The notes under the pieces are model-generated. The model was not told the origin of the DNA and made no database searches. It saw only the letters and a list, made by a program, of their open reading frames with translations. Source: Hydrangea macrophylla (lineage: Eukaryota > Streptophyta > Magnoliopsida > Cornales > Hydrangeaceae). From it: a stretch of 64,000 nt of DNA. The stretch is from positions 36,329,850-36,393,849 of the forward strand of contig CM066991.1 of assembly GCA_033977485.1 (NCBI GenBank), written 5' to 3'. The translations under genes were made by a program, and so were the position numbers. Position 1 is the first letter of the stretch, and every line of letters starts with the position of its first letter. This document shows, one piece after another, positions 57,039 to 64,000 of the stretch.

Positions 57039-60000
57039 GTCACGAAACAATTTATGATGATGAAGAAAGAAAGTTTCAGAAGTAAGTTCTTAATTCAAAA
57101 TTTTGTTCCATAACCATATATGATTGTTTCGTAATCAAAAATATTTGTTTCAGGATTTAACAGAAATTACAATTTTTTGAACAAACTTTTATGGTCACGA
57201 AACAACTTATGATGATGAAGAAACAAAGTTTCAGAAGTAAGTTTTTAATTCAAAATTTTGTTCTACAACCATATATGATTGTTTCGTAATCATAAATATT
57301 TGTTTCACAATGTATCAGAACCTACAATTTTTTGAACAAACATTTTGGGTCACAAAACAACTTATGATGATGAAGAAACAAAGTTTCAAAAGTTTGTTCC
57401 ATAACCATATATGATTGTTTCGTAATCATAAATATTTGTTTCAGAATCTAACAGAACCTACAATTTTTTGAACAAACGTTTATAGTCATGAAACAACTTA
57501 TGATGATGAAGAAACAAAGTTTCAGAAGTAAGTTCTTAATTCAAAATTTTGTTCTATAACCATATATGATTGTTTCGTAATCATAAATATTTTTTTCAGA
57601 ATCTAACAGAACCTATAATTTTTTGAACAAACTTTTATGGTTAAGCAACAACTTATGATGATGATGGAACAACGTTTCAGTAGTAAGTTCATAATTTACA
57701 AATTTGTTTCATAACCATAAATTATTGTTTCATCATCATAAATATTTGTTTCACAATGTAACAGAACCTACATTTGAACAAACTTTTATGGTCACGAAAC
57801 AACTTATGATGATTAAGAAACAAAGTTTCAGAAGTACGTTTTAAATTAAAAATTTTGTTCCATAACCATATATTTATGATGATGATTTAATACAAACCTT
57901 TAAGACTAAAAACTTAAATGCTAGTCATTTTTCCAACACTTTTAAATACACGTATTGTTATATGTTATAAAGAATGACTAACCTAAAAAATAAAGTTCCT
58001 TCATCATAAATATTTGTTCCATGATTCTGAAGAAACAATAAATCGTGACTTTGAAGGCATGCAACAAACATTGACGATCAAGGAACAATAATCTGTGGTC
58101 AAGAAACAAATACATTGTACAATACATAACCAACCTATGATAACCGGTTGCCTCCCATTTAATGCATGTCATAAAGTACACTTTCATCCAATCAATGATT
58201 GACAAGTGTTTTGGTGGTATGTTGTATATACAACAAAACCACATTTGGGTACCAAAGAGTTTTCCAAAGTCTAAACAATGATGATCATTACTAATAAATG
58301 GATAAATCAGAAGTAATGGCTATCTGTTGCACAAATTGTCCGTTGGACAAAGACAGATGTAATATCGGTAAGATACTAATCATATGTCAAATTGCTAATA
58401 TAGATCTTCTTCCTATTCTCCACTTGGAAACCTCTCTGTTTCTACTAGAGTTCTATACGCTATCTTGGTTTGTCTCTACGTCAAAAGGAAGTTAAGGCTA
58501 GGTATGAGAAGAAACTTTTGGATCGCTAGGTATAGCTTTCAGGGAAGGAAGTGTTCCATATTTTGGAAAGTGGACCCGCTGCCATCTTTGCTTCTAACAG
58601 CAATGTACTTAACAAGGACGGTGGATTCGACTAAGCAGTACGAAATAGTAACCATTAGTTTCACAATCCATGTTAAATTATGTTCCTTAAGACAACTCTT
58701 AAAAGGCTAAATATTACTAGTCGTAGACAAGAGATAAGTGGCACAACCAGGTACATGCAGGAAAAAGATGAACAACTGTGAGGATGAACTGGTGTCTTGG
58801 CTCAGGGGTAACAAAGGAGTAGATGACAAATTTGAAACTTGTCACTTATAAAAAACTAAAATTAAAATTTGAGGGCCTCATTATTCTCTCATTCCTCAGA
58901 AAAGTAAAGTTATATGAAAACAAGAATGATAAATATGTAAACGAGAATCATAAATAAGAAAGCTTTAAACAATTATATGTTAGGTATCATGTATCATGTT
59001 GCCATTGCAACCATAGCTCCCATGCTGATTCCAGAAATGCATTTGAGTCAGGACATTAATCTAAGGCATGACTACAGTATCAGTAAAATTTGTAATTATG
59101 TCTTTAGTCTTTCTCAACTCTCAAGATATTACGTAGTCACGTAGGGAAGGTTTAAGAAACTTAGAAGCTCAGTATGTTCTATACGATATGGGTAGGAGGA
59201 GAAGAACCTGGACCGGTATTCTTAAATAAATAATGCCACATAGCAATGCTTTTGAGGTGAATTTTTGTTATGGAATGCTTTTAGGTTTAGTATTTTGCAA
59301 TGTTACAAGAACTGTTATAAACTTTGGGAAGGAAAAGAGAATGGAATTGGCTTGGTTTCTGACTTTGTGGTTGCAGGATTTTCAGAAACTCAGTTGCTAG
59401 GAATTTCAGGTAAGGACGAAGAACTTTTACAGTGTTTGGTGTTAAACTAACGGTCACAGGATTGCGTAGTCGATTGGCGTTGATTAGGGTTTGGAGATAT
59501 TTGGGGATTTATTCCTTGAGTTCAACAAATTGGAATTAGCATAATACCCTCGGTTCCTAAAACTAATGAAATGTAAAGAAATCTATATCACTACCTTTCT
59601 AGTTTAAAATAAACGTAAATGAAGACACAATTTGACCCTTAACTTAATTAATTAAAGGTTTATAATTTGCTCCATGTTAATTTTTGGAAAATTTCTACTT
59701 TTTTCATCATGATTTACATTTTATTGCCAATAATATTAGGTTCTTCCTCTGGAATAGTCACCATCTTTTCAGAGGGAGAAGTATAATGTTTAGCAGTGGA
59801 AAACTATTTTTGCAAGACAAGAATACCAATGGTGCTGATTGCCATTGAGACAATGTGGTTTATAGGATCAAATTTGGAAAGTATGCTGATTGCCATGCAT
59901 GACCAATGACACCTCATTGGTTCAAAGAAATGTTTGACAGCATTGAGCTTATGTTGTTTGGATTTTTTCTTTTCCTTTTATTTGTTAAATAATACAACTG

Positions 60001-61155
60001 TTGAGTTCTCCTTCTCTTACTCAAGTGCCAAAGGAAAGCAAATTGTTTGCCAGATGAAGATGGGTTATGTTTCATCTTTCTGCATTTTGAAACACGAGGA
60101 AGTCTGGTTATATCGTGCGGCTATAATCTGTACATACTGAACAATGGTGTATTACATCCTGAGTTTAGACTACTTAGTGAGAAATGATAGTGTCCCTGCC
60201 ACTATAGAAGCTAATTAGGAAACCAAGGATTTCTCATTAATTGTAACCTTGTCTGATCATGCTTCAGGTTAAAACAGTTTCTACTGCTCATAAATTGATA
60301 CGACGAATGTGTTCAAGGGGGTGTACCGATTACATCACTTCACAAAATGCTTCTCACATAAAAGACAGGAATATTGAAGTAGTTTCATGTGATCCATCCA
60401 TTGTTTGATATTTTCTAATGAGATAGTGGATCATTAATACTTACCTACTATGTAGCATGGACACTTCAATTTGGGTTCATATCCGACACGAGCCAAAATG
60501 TGTGGAATACATGAAAAATATAGGATTGTTTGTTTGTTTGTTTGTATTTCTTAATTTGTGCATGCTACCCGTGCTCGTGTCCTCAAGTTTTGTCATGCCA
60601 CCTTGTCGGTATTATGTTGTATCTGTGTTCCATGTATGTATCCATGCTAAATAGCTTACTAAAAAAATATATATATATATATAGTGATCTTCTTGCTGGG
60701 GTAACTTGCATTATATTTCATGTCAACGAATAGAAGTTCACACATGGTTGGGGTGAGGGAAGGAGGGCAAGGGCTTTAGTTAATGTTTCGGAAACCAAAT
60801 GCATAGATACTTGGGATCAAATACACTTCAGTACCCTCAATTTTTCTCAAAATTTAATTTCGGACATGCTATGTCAATTGCATTACTTAAGTCCTTCAAT
60901 TATTAAATTGATTTCAATTGAGGTCTAGTGTTAGCAGATATGACTATTGAAGACCCCAAATTATTGTCCTGGTTTGAAATCCACTGTCCTCAATTGAATC
61001 CAAGGTAAAAACCAAGGGCCTTAAGTGATGCAATTGACAAAGACGGCCTAAAATGAAATTTTGTGGAAAACAAGGGTACCATAGTGTATTTGAAATTTTG
61101 AATCACTATAATTGTATATGGATGTACACTAACTCGGTATATACTATATTGACAG

Positions 61156-61404
61156 ATGGGTATCAGCACAGTGGATGCCTCTGTATCAGGTCTTGGGGGT
61201 TGCCCATATGCTAAAGGTGCTTCTGGGAATGTCGCCACTGAGGATGTTGTTTATATGCTACATGGACTCGGCATTAGGACCAATGTGGATCTTGGAAAGC
61301 TTATGTTGGCTGGGGATTTCATCTAGAAAAATTTGGGTAGATCTTCTGGTTCAAAAATTGCAATTGCCTTGAGCAGAATCACAGCTCGTGCCTCCAAGCT
61401 TTAA
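61156..61404 (+). pseudogene. HMG-CoA lyase last exon (copy 2)
   Basis: This is a duplicate of 42536-42784 with few changes (for example LIL to LML). It has the same TAG after AGDFI (61324-61326), so the nonsense mutation preceded the duplication. No upstream HMG-CoA lyase exon accompanies it, because the duplicated block starts in the intron. Confidence 0.88.
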
Positions 61405-62352
61405 GGTACCCAAGACAACTTATGTATTAGCTTGCTTGCAGTTGCGTGATTTGCTTCTCCTTAGCTTGTTCCAAAAATTTGGCTGAACATTATGGTACAG
61501 AAATACAATGGCCATCATTACTATTTTATGGAGCAATCTTTCCACATCACCCCATCCCTTGTTGTTGTTTTAATGTGTAAACAGTCTACTTCATGCTTAG
61601 TTGATTGATGAGCTAGTATGAAACTTCAAGCACTACAAATTAAACTTGGGTGGTCGTAATTTTTAGATAACACAAACAATCCAATACGAATTGTTTACCA
61701 TTTGAACAAGATGAAAGACAAGAATTTCCAAGATTATCTAGAAGTTTGATATTTACTTTTCTGTTTTTGTGTTGTGCTACACATTTCTGTAAAGGATTAA
61801 TTACAGAAACACCCTCTGTGGTTAGGCATTTTTTCACTTTACTCCTGTAGTTCAAAATGTGTCACTAATACCCCTAGACTATGGACTTAGGTGAAACAAT
61901 CTATTTTGCTAACAGAGAAGGTAAAAGTACAAAAATACCCTTAACCAGTTACATGACTCTCAGCCCATATACATGATCATAACAAATAGCTAGAACACTT
62001 AGAAACTAGGGCTTCGAAGGTCGAGTATTGACACGAAATCAAGTCTAATTCAAGGGTTTTCACTGAGAAATTGTTGAAGAATCTTCAAGCTAACAAAGCA
62101 ATCGATCCATATTCAGCATGGGTTTGTGGATTTTTGGGCTTTCAGTCAGGTAAAGGGTTTGTTCTTCTTCTTGTACTTATGCAAAGACTTTGGTGATTAC
62201 ATGCATTCTTTTGTTTTGGTGACTCGTGATCAGATTACTTCCATTCTTTATCACGAAAAGTTTTGTGCTCTTTCGATTTGTTCGAAAAGGGGAAACAATG
62301 GCCCCTTATTTATTGTTTTACAGCAACCAGTGGTCCCCCTTTCTCTCTCTCT

Positions 62353-64000
62353 CTATATATATATATACTAGTGAAGGGCGCACGTGCAAGGCATGTGCCC
62401 GTCGGAGAGAATGGTTGAATTTAAATTTGGAAGTTATTTTACATACTACAAGTTCGAAAGATGGAAGAACTGAAAGTTACCAAGCAACCAAAAGAGAACT
62501 GCTAATATATACCCTTGAGAATGAATATTTACATTACTTTGATGACATTAACAAATGCAAAAGTAGAAGACATACCAGCTATTTTTACTCAGGATAACGA
62601 CTTGCAGCCTCACTAACTACAAAGCAATCTAGCCTTTTATGATATCTCTACAGCTTCACACCACCTTTTCAAGTAGCCGAATAAGTTTGAGTTATTTGCA
62701 CAATGAAGAATGAGACCTGCAATATTTTCTAATGCACTTCAAAAAATAAATACTGTATTAGGAAGCTAAACTCATTTCTGTGCATGTCTGTGAAACCAAG
62801 CATGCTAACAAGTAAAGAGGCAACTTTGACAATTTCGTATGAAGCATGCTTTGGATTTTATTTAATCAAGCCTAGGTTTGAATCGACTCTTAGTGTAGGA
62901 TAGAACTCGCTTACTTATTGATCACATAACTGATTATGAGTTTTCCTAAACGGCCCCTTAATCAACATTGTAGCTAAAAAAAGAAGAAGATTGTTGCTAT
63001 GGTTCCCAATGCTGTGGTTCTACCACCTAACGCAACTTCCAACGAAAATTCAATGTCCCCACGTAAGACATTTGGAACGATAGCATTACTCGAAAAGTAA
63101 ATGCTGAAAGTTATGGAATAAATGCTACACCCAAAAAAAATTTATTAAGCCTCCTAGTTAAAACATGTACGCCTAAAGTTATTGAGTCGGCTTAGTAAAA
63201 CGTAGTAAAAGAAAACTCACGATGCACCAAAACAGTGAATAAAAAGCAATTATGACGCAATTCATAAAAGTCCATTCTCAATCAAAAGATTGTCCAAGCT
63301 AAATATAAACTGAGACTCACAATGATTATAATGATCCAAAGCACTGGAAGCTCACAGAGATGAAAAACCAACTCCACATAGCCCCATATTTTTTTTGTAT
63401 TGGAATCCTCCAATTATTCTCTTCAAAGCTGCAAAAAAATATGTTAAGAAATATTTGGCAGGCAAATGGATGTTTGTGGTATTACCAATCAAATATGTGC
63501 GTGTTTGTGTGTGAGTGAGAGAGAGTGAGAAAGAGAAGGGAACGTCAAACTTTCAGTGCTGAAATAGAACACAACCATAAACAAAGAAATTGTGAAGGTC
63601 CATCGGTTTACCAAGAGAATTAGTATGTAGCAAATGGGAAATCACAGTACCTGAAAAACTTGAAGTGAAAAAAATGCACCGCTTAATTAAAAAAAAACCA
63701 GCCAAAAATGCAGTGAAAAACTTGAAGTGAAAAAAACATACTTAAAATAATCACTGAATGCAGCATATTTGCTACTTGAAACACGTTTTCAGTATTGCAA
63801 ATTGAATAGCTTAAAATTTTCAGTACTTAAAATTCAACACTTAATTTTCTGTACTTAATAATTTCCAATATTATCAAACAGACCCTTAGTATTATATTTA
63901 ACAATACAATCATACAAGATTTTTAAATTTTCAATTAGAATGATTATGATAATATAATTATATCGACAAGGATAAAGTGCGAACTCAAAGGGATGGACCA
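62353..64000 (+). mobile_element. Helitron-like element (copy 2, cut by window end)
   Basis: It matches 43742 onward with the same ACTAGTGAAGGGC start. The 3' hairpin and CTAG lie beyond the window. Confidence 0.45.

Larger units (their letters stand above)
57039..64000. repeat. Large direct repeat, copy 2 (cut by window end)
   Basis: Copy of 38434-45392. The left junction lies in the minisatellite at the short shared string GTCACGAAACAA. It runs to the window end, so its true length is unknown. Confidence 0.95.

Overview
This window is transposon-dense nuclear DNA from a flowering plant, most likely a woody eudicot. The evidence is a nest of plant LTR retrotransposons, a CACTA DNA transposon, MITEs, a SINE-like and a Helitron-like element, and spliced fragments of two plant genes (HMG-CoA lyase and a FAR1/FHY3-type factor). 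I cannot name the species. No intact host gene is visible; every coding region carries stops, frameshifts or deletions.

Layout. (1) 1-7651: a nearly complete minus-strand Ty1/copia element (copia-1). Its 3' LTR is cut by the window start and its 5' LTR is 6158-7651. It sits inside the reverse transcriptase of a plus-strand copia element (copia-2), whose RNase H end and 3' LTR start resume at 7652-8590. (2) 8590-31500: an LTR-like sequence split by a 20.8-kb minus-strand Ty3/gypsy element of the Tat/Ogre type (8901-29724, perfect 5-bp target duplication GCCTC). This element has long LTRs, a tRNA-Arg-type primer site, gag, protease, RT, two RNase H domains and integrase. Between integrase and 3' LTR it carries an antisense cargo of two decayed genes: an intron-containing plant mobile domain (PMD) gene and a DUF7745-like gene. 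(3) 31871-42784: two exons of an HMG-CoA lyase pseudogene on the plus strand, separated by a 10.5-kb intron. The intron holds MITEs, the 3' end of a minus-strand gypsy element (gypsy-B, LTR 33598-35691), a FAR1-like gene fragment on the minus strand and a long minisatellite. (4) 43742-49486: a Helitron-like element, three MITEs and a SINE-like element. (5) 49487-56688: a 7.2-kb CACTA element with a core-deleted transposase and a multi-exon second gene. (6) 57039-64000: a near-identical second copy of 38434-45392, i.e. the start of an 18.6-kb tandem duplication (or a haplotype duplication in the assembly).

Most interesting signals. The Tat element looks like a composite. Both LTR promoters and the upstream regions of both antisense genes carry the same clusters of a GC-rich palindrome. 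The antisense module is bracketed by repeated copies of the element's 3'-end signals (a PPT-like motif plus a conserved non-coding block). Together these suggest a cargo cassette under the same cis-control as the retroelement. Separately, copia-1 and the unrelated gypsy-B share arrays of another palindrome (TTCGATCGATCGAA) at the same place relative to their TATA boxes.
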